64,000 nt of DNA, taken from the NCBI GenBank assembly GCA_020723485.1, contig DYIU01000005.1:1-64000 (forward strand). Reading direction: 5' to 3'. Within the stretch, counting starts at the first letter, position 1. Every line of letters begins with the position of its first letter. Positions 16,863 through 24,878 of the stretch are shown here, in pieces. A model generated the notes under the pieces. That model ran no database searches. It saw nothing but the letters and a program-made list of their open reading frames with translations, and was not told the origin of the DNA. Origin of the DNA: Acidimicrobium ferrooxidans (GTDB lineage: Bacteria; Actinomycetota; Geothermincolia; Fen-727; Anoxymicrobiaceae). The position numbers were made by a program, and so were the translations under genes.

Positions 16863-18584
16863 TCAGCCCGCTTCCGCCGCGGAGTCGCAAGTGTCTTCCG
16901 TCACGCCGAGCGCCTCGAGGTCTTTCTTTATCACCCGGTGCGTCTCGGTCTTGGGCAGCGCGTCGATGACCCTGTAGTACCTCGGGACCGCGAACTTAGC
17001 GAGCTTGTCCGCCAGGAACCCCGGCATCGCGACGGGGTCGATGGTCCTGCCTTCGATGGGCACCAGCGTCGCCATTATGTCGTCCTCGGCGAGCTCCGAC
17101 GGCACGGCGTAGACCGCACACTCGAGCACGTCCGGGTGCTTCAGGATGGCCTGCTCCACCTCGTAGGCCGAGACGTTCTCGCCCTTGCAGCGCATCGACT
17201 CCGTGTTGCGCCCCAGGAAGTAGACGTAGCCTTTCTTGTCGGTGTAGACCAGGTCGCCGGTGTAGAGCCACCCGTCCCGCACCTTGTCGCTCGACGCCTC
17301 GGCGTTCTTGTAATACTCAACCGTGCTCGGGCGGTTGCCGACGTAACTGATGAGCTCGCCCGGCTCCCCGACAGCAACGTCGCGACCTTCGGTGTCCACA
17401 AACCTGCACCTGGAGCCAAGGGGCTTCCCCATGGAGCCGACCGGCGCCGTCCCGAGGTTGATGAGCACCACGCCCGCGCCGTCGACCGCCCCGTACGCCT
17501 CGTATATCTGCACCACGAAGCGCCGCTCGAACCCCTCCCACATGTCGGCCGGGCACCCCGCCGAGAGGACCGAGCGGACCCGGTTGTCGCTGTCGTCGGG
17601 CTTCTCCGGCTGCTTCATGAGGATGGGCATCACCGCGCCAAGGCCGTTGAAGATGGTCACGCCGCCCCGCCGCAGGTCGCCCCAGAACCTGCTGGCGCTG
17701 AAACGCTCGCCCAGGACCACCCTGCAGCCGGCGTGCAGGGAAGGTGTGACGGTGAGGAACAGCGCGTTCGCGTGGAACAGGGGGTAGCAGGTGTAGTAGG
17801 CGTCGTCCGCGTTCAGGAAGAACCTGCTCATTATCGATACCATCTTCACTGTGGAGGTGCCGTACCTGTAGACGACGCCCTTTGGCAGGCCGGTCGTCCC
17901 CGAGGTGTACATTATCGCTATCATGTCATCAGGGTTGTAAGCGACAGGCGGCTTCGAGTCGTCGTAGCCCGGGCTGTAGGCCGTGTCCAGCTCGACCATC
18001 CCGACCGGCGGCATGAACCCTTCGGGAGCGCCCTCGGTGTTCACGACGACCATCTCGACATGACCCAGCCTGTCGGCGACGGCGCGGTAATGCCTCAACA
18101 GGTCGTGGTCGATGACCACGAAGCGGGCATCGGAGTTGTCGATGACGTGTGCGAGCTGGTCGCCGCGGAGGGCAATGTTGACCGGCACCGCGTACATCCC
18201 GAGCTTTTCCAGCCCGAAGAATACGTCCAGCCAGCGGGGCGAGTTCTTCATGACGATAGCCACACCGGCGCCAGGACCACCTCCCAGCGAGCGCAGGAGG
18301 TTAGCGACCCGGTTAGCGTTGCGGTCCATGTCGCCGTAGGTGAACGACCGGTCCCCGAACGTCAGGAACGTCTTAGGCCCAAGCCTGGCGGCCCTTTCCT
18401 CGAGCAGCTCGGCGTGCGACATATCGGCCGCGATCGAGAGCCCGCGCGCCTTGACTATGCTTCGCAGGTTCTCCAGGAGGGTCCCCCGCCGCAGCTCGTC
18501 GGCCACGAAAAGGGCGGCGCTGCGCATGCCGCGCCACGCAATGAAGAGCATCTGCTGGTACTTGTTCCGCTTCCCCGTATCCAC
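16863..18584 (-). CDS. Long/very-long-chain acyl-CoA synthetase (FATP-like)
   Basis: This 573-residue ANL enzyme has the P-loop YTSGTTGLPKGVVY near 225, YEAYGAVDGAG near 360, LYTGDLVYTDKKGYVYF near 430 and a C-terminal KTETHRVIKKDL catalytic lysine. Its domain order resembles FATP/FadD6-type synthetases. I chose the GTG at 18584 (AAAGAGGTG upstream). The in-frame ATG at 18632 lies upstream of a TATAGT promoter-like box and inside a palindrome cluster, so it is probably upstream of the transcript start. The divergent TetR gene may control it. Confidence 0.85.
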   Translation of the reverse strand: MDTGKRNKYQQMLFIAWRGMRSAALFVADELRRGTLLENLRSIVKARGLSIAADMSHAELLEERAARLGPKTFLTFGDRSFTYGDMDRNANRVANLLRSLGGGPGAGVAIVMKNSPRWLDVFFGLEKLGMYAVPVNIALRGDQLAHVIDNSDARFVVIDHDLLRHYRAVADRLGHVEMVVVNTEGAPEGFMPPVGMVELDTAYSPGYDDSKPPVAYNPDDMIAIMYTSGTTGLPKGVVYRYGTSTVKMVSIMSRFFLNADDAYYTCYPLFHANALFLTVTPSLHAGCRVVLGERFSASRFWGDLRRGGVTIFNGLGAVMPILMKQPEKPDDSDNRVRSVLSAGCPADMWEGFERRFVVQIYEAYGAVDGAGVVLINLGTAPVGSMGKPLGSRCRFVDTEGRDVAVGEPGELISYVGNRPSTVEYYKNAEASSDKVRDGWLYTGDLVYTDKKGYVYFLGRNTESMRCKGENVSAYEVEQAILKHPDVLECAVYAVPSELAEDDIMATLVPIEGRTIDPVAMPGFLADKLAKFAVPRYYRVIDALPKTETHRVIKKDLEALGVTEDTCDSAAEAG

Positions 18585-18599
18585 GCCCGCACCTCTTTC

Positions 18600-18782
18600 A
18601 CCCGCTGTACTACAGTGTTCACTATACCACATGTGCCAATATTATCTTGCGGCTTCAGTCTTGAAGTCAAGATTAGAACTCCTATTGTCTATGTTAAGGC
18701 GGTTGTCGAGGTTTACACCGTAGCCCGGGGGCTTTATCATAAAGTATAGTAACCACTTCATTACTGTTAACGGAGGTCCAGG
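18600..18782. promoter_or_regulatory. Divergent promoter/operator region of acyl-CoA synthetase and TetR regulator
   Basis: This AT-rich spacer carries two adjoining perfect palindromes: CTGTACTACAG at 18605-18615 and AGTGTTCACT at 18614-18623. The second overlaps a minus-strand TATAGT box (complement of 18621-18626). TATAGT also occurs on the plus strand near 18743-18748, ahead of tetR. Palindromes over a -10 box are what a TetR-type repressor would use. No clear -35 box is seen for either direction. Confidence 0.5.
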
Positions 18783-19388
18783 ATGGCAGCGAAGAGGCCG
18801 GGCGCTGAAGCCAGGCGCAGGCAGATACTTGACGCCGCGATGGAGGTCATCGGCGATAAGAGCTACCACGGTTCCACTACCAGGGAGATCGCCGAGGCCG
18901 CCGGAGTATCAGAGCGCACTCTCTTCTTCTACTTCAAGAGCAAGAAGGAGTTGTACCGCGAGGCCGCCAGGCAGGCGCACAGGGACCTCTTCGAGGCCCT
19001 GGGACGCGCCGCTCCCCCACTGGACGACATAAGGGCCTTCCTGAAGATGAGCGAGCGGAACTTCCTCACCTACCTCGCGGACCACCCGCTCAAGGTCAAG
19101 CTGCTGTTCCAGAGCCTCGACTCCATGGGAGACCCTGAGCTGAGGGGCGATATCCAGGAAGTGTTCCAGTCTATCTACGCCCTGTTCAACCTCATCGTGG
19201 AGAAGGCCAAGGAGCGCGGAGAGATAAACGAAGACGTCAGCACCCTGTCAGCGGTAGTCTCCATACTCGGCTTCCACTTCGTCGTGGCCTACGTCGAGTT
19301 CCTCGACCTCGACTGGTTCTCCGGCGACCAGGACATCTACTCAGTGGTCGACATATTCGCCGACTTCCTGACCGCCCGCGAGAAGTGA
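18783..19388 (+). CDS. TetR/AcrR-family transcriptional regulator
   Basis: This 201-residue protein has an N-terminal helix-turn-helix (ILDAAMEVIGDKSYHGSTTR, then VSERTLFFYFKSKKELY) followed by a helical ligand-binding domain ending FADFLTAREK. GGAGGT precedes the ATG. It is divergent from the acyl-CoA synthetase, so regulation of that gene in response to an acyl-CoA or fatty acid is likely. Confidence 0.9.
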   Translation: MAAKRPGAEARRRQILDAAMEVIGDKSYHGSTTREIAEAAGVSERTLFFYFKSKKELYREAARQAHRDLFEALGRAAPPLDDIRAFLKMSERNFLTYLADHPLKVKLLFQSLDSMGDPELRGDIQEVFQSIYALFNLIVEKAKERGEINEDVSTLSAVVSILGFHFVVAYVEFLDLDWFSGDQDIYSVVDIFADFLTAREK

Positions 19389-19426
19389 AACGCAACAACG
19401 GGGTCAGGTCACTTTGTTGCGTTTTT
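19389..19426 (+). terminator. GGGGTCAGGTC element, copy 4, forming a terminator hairpin
   Basis: This copy starts directly after the TGA of tetR. The perfect 11-base arms AAACGCAACAA (19388-19398) and TTGTTGCGTTT (19415-19425) enclose a loop holding CGGGGTCAGGTC, followed by a T run. It lies between convergent genes and could terminate both. It is the copy with the clearest hairpin. Confidence 0.75.
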
Positions 19427-19441
19427 CACTGCCCCATGGTC

Positions 19442-20917
19442 TCAGTCCCGCTCCTCCCCCTCCCAGTCAGGGATGGCGAACTCGAAGCAGGCACCGTTCT
19501 CGGCCGAGACTGATATCCACCCCCCGTATGAGCGTATTACCTTATCCACGATAGACAGTCCAATCCCTATGTCCGAGGTCCTGGAACTCTTGTAGAAGGG
19601 TTTGAAGAGCTTTTCCGGGTTTGAGTCCTTGAGCTTCGAGCCATTGTCGCAAACCGCGTAACGGTGCAAGCCCTCCTCGAGCCCGAAGTAGTTCACCGAG
19701 ACGCGGGGTTCAGGGTTGTCGTTGTGCTTTATCGCGTTCCCGATGAGGTTGGAGAATACCTGGTAGACCTGCACTCGGTTTGCCCATATGGTCCCAAGGT
19801 CAGGGTCAACGTAGAGCTCCATCCCCTTTGCTTCCAGCGCGGACTGCTGCTCGCTGACTACCTCACCCACTACATCGGAGACACTCACTTCCTCTACCCT
19901 GATGGGCAGCTGTCCGGCTTCGGCTATCCTCAGCAGTGCGCTCACCATCCCGTGAGCCTTCTCAAGGTTGCGGGCCACCACATCTGCGGCTTCCATGACT
20001 TCCCTGCGCAGGACGGCCTCGTCCGGCTCACCCGAAGCCTCCATGAGCATCGAGGCAGCCACCGTTGCCGACGCCAGGGGATTTCTCAAGTCATGCGACA
20101 CAGCGCGCGAGTAGGCGTCGAGCTCCAGGTTCGCCCGTTCCAGGTCTTCAGTCCTGCTCCTGACCAGCTCTTCGAGGCTGTCCCGGTGCTCCCCGATCTC
20201 CCCTGTCATCGAATCGAACGCTCGCGCGGCCCTTCCTATCTCGTCGTTCCGAGTCAGTCCTATCCTGTAGTCGAAGTCTCCCCTGCCGACGGCCTCCGTA
20301 CCGCGCTCCAACTCCCTCAAGGGCTGGAGGACCGTCCTGTCGACCAGTATTGAGAGCACCAGGACGACGACAGCCAGAATCACGATCAGGGAGATTGTCG
20401 CCGATGTGGACGCCGCCTGAATCCTGTCTAGGTCCGCCTTGCTGCGCGAGGCCAGAAGGTTCACGTCGTCTATCGCGGATTGTGACAACACGAGCATGGA
20501 ACCCACGAGCCTGGTCTCGGTGTCACGAGCGATATCCGGACTGAGCAGACCGCCCTCCTGCGCCCCGTACGTCGAGACCAGAGACCTGAAGAGCTGCACG
20601 CGCTGCTTGTTAGCTTCAATCAGGCTCGTGATGACAGGGTCGCCTTCCGGGAATATATCTTTCGCTCTGTCGAGCATGTCGGCCAGCTCGGCATGCTCGG
20701 ATTCCCACTGCCGCCTCGGGCGTTCGTTCCTGTACAGCTGGTAGTCAGCCCGGAGCACGTTGAGGGCCAGGACTCTCGTGAGCATCTCCTGCACGAGCTC
20801 ATGCCGTTCGTTCTCCCGGGCGAGCCGCCCCCGCATTCCCAGAACAACGACGACTCCCGCGGCGGCCAGGACGAAAGCGATGATGACAGCTATGGTGAGT
20901 CTTGCCCTTATCGACAT
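19442..20917 (-). CDS. Membrane sensor histidine kinase with HAMP domain
   Basis: This 491-residue kinase has transmembrane helices at about 7-27 and 172-192, with an extracytoplasmic sensor region between them. A HAMP domain follows, then an H-box (AVSHDLRNPLAS near 270), N-box (NLIGNAIKHN near 390) and G2 region (GIGLSIVDKV near 450). The G1 motif reads DNGSK rather than DxGxG, which is unusual. No response regulator is adjacent. It starts 9 bases after the solute-binding lipoprotein gene, so the lipoprotein may present a ligand to this sensor. Confidence 0.88.
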   Translation of the reverse strand: MSIRARLTIAVIIAFVLAAAGVVVVLGMRGRLARENERHELVQEMLTRVLALNVLRADYQLYRNERPRRQWESEHAELADMLDRAKDIFPEGDPVITSLIEANKQRVQLFRSLVSTYGAQEGGLLSPDIARDTETRLVGSMLVLSQSAIDDVNLLASRSKADLDRIQAASTSATISLIVILAVVVLVLSILVDRTVLQPLRELERGTEAVGRGDFDYRIGLTRNDEIGRAARAFDSMTGEIGEHRDSLEELVRSRTEDLERANLELDAYSRAVSHDLRNPLASATVAASMLMEASGEPDEAVLRREVMEAADVVARNLEKAHGMVSALLRIAEAGQLPIRVEEVSVSDVVGEVVSEQQSALEAKGMELYVDPDLGTIWANRVQVYQVFSNLIGNAIKHNDNPEPRVSVNYFGLEEGLHRYAVCDNGSKLKDSNPEKLFKPFYKSSRTSDIGIGLSIVDKVIRSYGGWISVSAENGACFEFAIPDWEGEERD

Positions 20918-20926
20918 TGCCTCATA

Positions 20927-21943
20927 CTACCGGTAGATCGTCACGGCCTCGGGCTCGAGGCGTTCGAGGAACAACGGGAGCACGTAGTCGAGGTAATCAG
21001 GTACCATCCCCGCCCCGAACTGGGCGTTCTCGATCAGCCACCTTGATTCATCCTCCATCGCCAGAAGCAGGGATTGTGGGAGCTCAACCTTGAACTCGAA
21101 CTTCTGGAGCATGACGTTCGTGTATCTCTCACTCAGGCCCGTCAGCTGCTGGACGATCTCGGAGGTCTTCTCCGGGTGGTCCTCGGCAAAGTGCTGCGCG
21201 TCCAGCATGGCCGCCAGGAGACGCCGCACTGCCCCGCCGTTCACATCGATGAACTCATTCCGCGAGACCAGGAGCCAATAGTACGCCTGTCCCATTTGCA
21301 CATCGAAGACGTACCCGTTCGAGCCAAGGGCTTTTCTCGCTGCTTCGACGTCAGGCTCGAACAGTACTGCGGCATCCACGGTCCCGGCCTCGACGGCTTC
21401 CCTCGCCTCCCGCTCACCCATCTCCACCGTGATTATCTCTTTCTGGCCTATCCCCATCATTGAGAGGAACTTCCCGAGGGCGAACTGGTTGAAGACGCCC
21501 GGGGTCACCGCCACGCGCTTACCCCGGATGTCCCCGGGCGAGGCAATGCCCCTGTCTCTCCGGCCAACCACAGAGGTTGAGGTCCCTTCAGCAATGCTCG
21601 CGACAATGCGCAGGTCAGGCTGCGAGAAAGAGTTGGCGACGAAGGCAAACTCAGTTCCGGTCGCCACGTCCGTGTCGTCGGCCCCGAGCCCTCCTATAGC
21701 GTGATAGCCTACGTCATAATCGCGCACCGTGACCTCGAGGCCGTTCTTCTCGAACAGGTCCTGGTCCTCTGCGACGAAGATGAGCGCCGACTGCGGTCCG
21801 GGCTGCACTCCGAGGCGCAGCTTGATGGCACTTCCATCAGGATCAGTAGCTCCACCACAACCGCCGGGCAGGGCAAGGAGAGCTGTGAACAACACCGCCG
21901 CTACTATGAGAGCCCTTCCGCTACCCGTGCGTGCACATTGCAT
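20927..21943 (-). CDS. NMT1/SsuA-like solute-binding lipoprotein
   Basis: This 338-residue protein has an N-terminal hydrophobic signal ending LPGGCGG, a plausible lipobox, so it is probably anchored outside the membrane. The mature part is a type II periplasmic-binding fold of the NMT1/SsuA/TauA family (LRLGVQPGPQSALIFVAEDQ near 41; GKRVAVTPGVFNQFALGKFL near 140). These usually serve ABC importers, but no permease or ATPase gene is near. It instead forms a pair with the histidine kinase downstream. Confidence 0.82.
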   Translation of the reverse strand: MQCARTGSGRALIVAAVLFTALLALPGGCGGATDPDGSAIKLRLGVQPGPQSALIFVAEDQDLFEKNGLEVTVRDYDVGYHAIGGLGADDTDVATGTEFAFVANSFSQPDLRIVASIAEGTSTSVVGRRDRGIASPGDIRGKRVAVTPGVFNQFALGKFLSMMGIGQKEIITVEMGEREAREAVEAGTVDAAVLFEPDVEAARKALGSNGYVFDVQMGQAYYWLLVSRNEFIDVNGGAVRRLLAAMLDAQHFAEDHPEKTSEIVQQLTGLSERYTNVMLQKFEFKVELPQSLLLAMEDESRWLIENAQFGAGMVPDYLDYVLPLFLERLEPEAVTIYR

Positions 21944-22038
21944 CCCTCACCGCCCATGCCGCAACGTACAGGGACTACATATTACTGCTAAACAAGCACG
22001 CGCGAAAGTACCATACATTACCAATCAGGCTGCTACCG

Positions 22039-22683
22039 CTAGACGTAATAGACCGACTCGGGCACGACGGTTGCCCCGAGGATCACCCCGACCAGCGATG
22101 TGACTGCCATCAGCCAGAGCCCAACACCGGGCCCCGAGGGATAGCTCTCACCGTTGATGAACACGACTACTATGTTGAAGATCGATATAAGCAGGACTAG
22201 TATCGCGCTGACCATGGCGAGGTCGCTCCCGTTCCTGTCAGCCAGCAGGATGACCGCCCCGAGCAGCATAAGGGAGCCCAGAAGTAGCGCCCAGAACCCC
22301 GTGAAGAAGAACCCCTTGTCCCACCAGGTGAACAGGAAGTTACCCTTTCCTGCAGGCGATGCGTACATGAGGCCCCACCCCGTGAGGCTCCCCGCCCATG
22401 TCAGGAACGTCGAGATTATCACCAGTATCCCGGCCCCCATGAGGAGGACGGCTCCGATGGGTGCGGCGATATTGGGCACCCTGGTCCGCCACGGACCCGC
22501 GTAGGGCTGTCCGCCACCGACTCCCACGTTTATCTCCTGGTAGGAAGGCCCGGCCACGGGCGGCTGCGCGGGCGCAACGGGTGGCGCTACCGGGGGCGCA
22601 TTGCGATAGTAGCCCCTGCTGTTCCACCGCCACGGCCGCTGCCTCCTGGGGGCACCCTGTCCCTGCCGATAACCGTATGGCAT
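22039..22683 (-). CDS. Proline-rich membrane protein, four predicted helices
   Basis: This roughly 214-residue protein is unrecognised. It has a Pro/Arg-rich cytoplasmic N-terminus (YRQGQGAPRRQRPWRWN, then APPVAPPVAPAQPPVAG) and four hydrophobic segments between about residues 75 and 210. The ATG at 22683 has GGGGAG directly abutting it, which is too close for a good site. An upstream GTG (22704 or 22695) or the ATG at 22806 are alternatives, so the start is uncertain. Confidence 0.5.
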   Translation of the reverse strand: MPYGYRQGQGAPRRQRPWRWNSRGYYRNAPPVAPPVAPAQPPVAGPSYQEINVGVGGGQPYAGPWRTRVPNIAAPIGAVLLMGAGILVIISTFLTWAGSLTGWGLMYASPAGKGNFLFTWWDKGFFFTGFWALLLGSLMLLGAVILLADRNGSDLAMVSAILVLLISIFNIVVVFINGESYPSGPGVGLWLMAVTSLVGVILGATVVPESVYYV

Positions 22684-22869
22684 CTCCCCTGCCACGATGA
22701 TCACCCCGTTCCGGCCCGTTTCTTCGTGGGCTGTTCGTGTTGCCGCGGTTTGTCCCATTCGACAGGAATCGCTCAATCCTTCTTCGGGCTGTTGATTTTT
22801 TCTCAATGTTTGCAGGAGTCCTCAACCGACGTCGAATGTTAAAGGCTTCGGCAACCCGAGTGAAAGGGG

Positions 22870-23364
22870 ATGATGAGAGTGCAGGACATCTATTCAAAGC
22901 TCATGGAGGAGCACAAGGAGGTGGAGAAGATCATGAAGGAGATCGACTCCACGACCGAGAGGGGGGTGAAAACCAGGGAGAACCTGTTCATGGAGTTGCG
23001 CGAGCATATCGTTCCACATATGAAGAGCGAGGAGAAAGTGCTCTATCCGGTTCTACTTGAACACAAGGAGCTCAAGGAGCTGACATTCGAGGGATTCGAG
23101 GAGCACGACGTGGCCATCGGCCTACTGCGGCAGCTCGACCTGACGCCCAAGAGCTCGGAGAAGTGGCATGCCAAGTTCAGCGTCTTCATGGAGAACGTGC
23201 TGCATCACGTCGACGAGGAAGAGAACCAGCTCTTTCCAAAAGCCCGCAAGGTCGTTGACGGCGATGTCTCAAAAAAGCTGTCCGAATCCTATGAGAAGGA
23301 AGAGGAGAGGCAGAAGAACAGTCTGATCAGAAGGTTCGAGAGAAAGGTCCGCGCGGCAGTCTAG
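22870..23364 (+). CDS. Hemerythrin-like HHE-domain protein
   Basis: This 164-residue four-helix protein has the di-iron ligand pattern of hemerythrin HHE domains: MEEHKEVEK near 12, HMKSEEKVLYP near 50, EEHDVAIGL near 77 and HHVDEEENQLFP near 113. Such proteins bind O2 or NO or store iron. A Lys/Glu-rich helix follows to the C-terminus. Two ATGs (22870 and 22873) follow GAAAGGGG; the second has the better spacing. A strong hairpin follows the gene. Confidence 0.85.
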   Translation: MMRVQDIYSKLMEEHKEVEKIMKEIDSTTERGVKTRENLFMELREHIVPHMKSEEKVLYPVLLEHKELKELTFEGFEEHDVAIGLLRQLDLTPKSSEKWHAKFSVFMENVLHHVDEEENQLFPKARKVVDGDVSKKLSESYEKEEERQKNSLIRRFERKVRAAV

Positions 23365-23383
23365 CGACGCGGCAACTTGTTGG

Positions 23384-23423
23384 GACGGCGGCCGGTGCGG
23401 GAGGTGACTCCCAGCCGGCCGTC
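23384..23423. terminator. Hairpin terminator between convergent genes
   Basis: A long stem is formed by GACGGCGGCCGG (23384-23395) and CCGGCCGTC (23415-23423), with an inner GGGAG-GTGA-CTCCC (23399-23412). It is followed by TTCTATTTG on the plus strand. It separates the hemerythrin gene (plus) from the small membrane protein gene (minus). Confidence 0.65.
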
Positions 23424-23436
23424 TTCTATTTGCTCA

Positions 23437-23685
23437 TCAACTCTTCTTCGAGCGCTTCACCAGATAGAACGTGAGGACTGAGAGCGCTATCCCGCCGATT
23501 AGCACGATGGGATGCCGCTTCCAGAGCTGGAAGAAGTTGACGTGGAATCCCCCCTCCCTGACCAGGATTTCTTCCTCCTCAGGATTCCAGACGCGCTCTT
23601 TCGCCTTCTCCCTTGCCTCTTTGTGAAGAAGCTCTGATGGCTTGGAACCAAGCTCCTTCTCCGCTATCTTTCTGCCAATCGCCAT
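23437..23685 (-). CDS. Small single-helix membrane protein, unknown function
   Basis: This 82-residue protein starts MAIGRKIAEKELGSKPSELL, has a charged segment rich in Lys/Glu, and ends with one hydrophobic helix (HPIVLIGGIALSVLTFYLV) and a basic tail KRSKKS. AAGGGGG lies before the ATG at 23685, and the longer upstream frame has no family character. I do not recognise a family. Its place among hemerythrin, DUF1328 and DUF6496 genes suggests a stress-related envelope protein. Confidence 0.7.
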   Translation of the reverse strand: MAIGRKIAEKELGSKPSELLHKEAREKAKERVWNPEEEEILVREGGFHVNFFQLWKRHPIVLIGGIALSVLTFYLVKRSKKS

Positions 23686-24006
23686 TGTGAATACCCCCTT
23701 TCCGGCTCTTATGACTGTGGACAGTAGACATTGGTTTCGGTGCGATGTCCGCTCTTCCTTCCTCGAATCCCGGGAGCGCCCCTGGTGGCAGAGAGCAATC
23801 TGCTTCCCGGATGCAGACTCGTCCGAACCCGCCCGGGTGAATTCGAGACCGCGTTGCTCGTCCTGCCCAGACTCCGCGGGCGATCGTTGATATGGGCGTC
23901 GAAAGAGGAATTCATCTGCGGGCATTGAATTCCGCCTTCGTCTGACCAGTGCGGCACTGAGTTCGATGTTCTGCCAGGCAGAGGCCTCGCAGGAAAGGGG
24001 AATCCC
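23686..24006. other. Divergent intergenic region, nothing recognised
   Basis: This 321-base spacer lies between the small membrane protein gene (minus) and the SDR gene (plus) and must hold both promoters. I see no convincing -35/-10 pair, hairpin or small gene. Three GAATTC sites occur, which I do not consider meaningful. Confidence 0.4.
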
Positions 24007-24876
24007 ATGGCGGAAGCAGGAGAACCGTTCGACATACCCCCCCAGCACCAGGAGCGGCAGCCTGGCAGGGAGACGCTGATGGAACCGAGGCCCGAGTTCG
24101 AGGACTTCGAACACAAATCCTCGGATGAGCTCAAAGGCAAGATTGCTCTTATCACAGGCGGCGACAGCGGCATCGGAAGGGCAGTCTCCGTTCTGTTCGC
24201 GAGCGAGGGAGCTGATGTCTGCATTGTCTACCTCGAAGAGCACCAGGATGCCAGGACGACCGCGGGCAGGGTCAAGGAGTTGGGAAGGGAGGCCCTTCTG
24301 GTCAGCGGCGACATCGGGGATGAGGAGTTCTGCGCCGAAGCAGTGGACAGGACCCTCGGCAAGTTCGGGCGGCTCGACATACTCGTAAACAACGCCGGCT
24401 GGCACGTCTCGCAGAACGGTCTCGAGAATATATCGTCCGAGCAACTGGAACACACTTTCAGGACGAACATCTTCTCGATGTTCTACCTGACCAGGGCCGC
24501 GCTGCCACACCTGAAGGAGGGCTCTTCAATAATCAACACAACGTCGGTCACGGCCTACAAAGGCTCGGGGCACCTCATCGATTACGCGGCGAGCAAGGGA
24601 GCCATCGTCTCCTTCACCAGATCTCTCGCTGTCTCACTCCTCGAAAGGAAGATAAGGGTGAACGCCGTTGCCCCAGGACCCGTGTGGACACCTCTGATAC
24701 CATCAGGGATGCCCATCGAGTATGTAGGCGCGGAGTTCGAGGACAGGTCCCCGATGGAGCGCGTAGGACAGCCGAGAGAGATAGCGCCATCGTTCCTGTT
24801 CCTGGCGTCGGACGATTCGACCTACATGACCGGCCAGGTGCTCCACCCGAACGGCGGGACCGTCGTCAACGGCTGA
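24007..24876 (+). CDS. Short-chain dehydrogenase of the YhdG/YghA stress-associated type
   Basis: This 289-residue SDR has a 35-40 residue N-terminal extension ending in GKIALITGGDSGIGRAV, then NNAGWH near 122, NTTSVTAYKGSG near 178 and YAASKGAI near 193 with the catalytic Tyr-x3-Lys. The extension and the GGDSGIGRA variant are typical of the YhdG/YghA subgroup, often annotated as general stress oxidoreductases. GGAAAGGGG precedes the ATG. Confidence 0.87.
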   Translation: MAEAGEPFDIPPQHQERQPGRETLMEPRPEFEDFEHKSSDELKGKIALITGGDSGIGRAVSVLFASEGADVCIVYLEEHQDARTTAGRVKELGREALLVSGDIGDEEFCAEAVDRTLGKFGRLDILVNNAGWHVSQNGLENISSEQLEHTFRTNIFSMFYLTRAALPHLKEGSSIINTTSVTAYKGSGHLIDYAASKGAIVSFTRSLAVSLLERKIRVNAVAPGPVWTPLIPSGMPIEYVGAEFEDRSPMERVGQPREIAPSFLFLASDDSTYMTGQVLHPNGGTVVNG

Positions 24877-24878
24877 GC

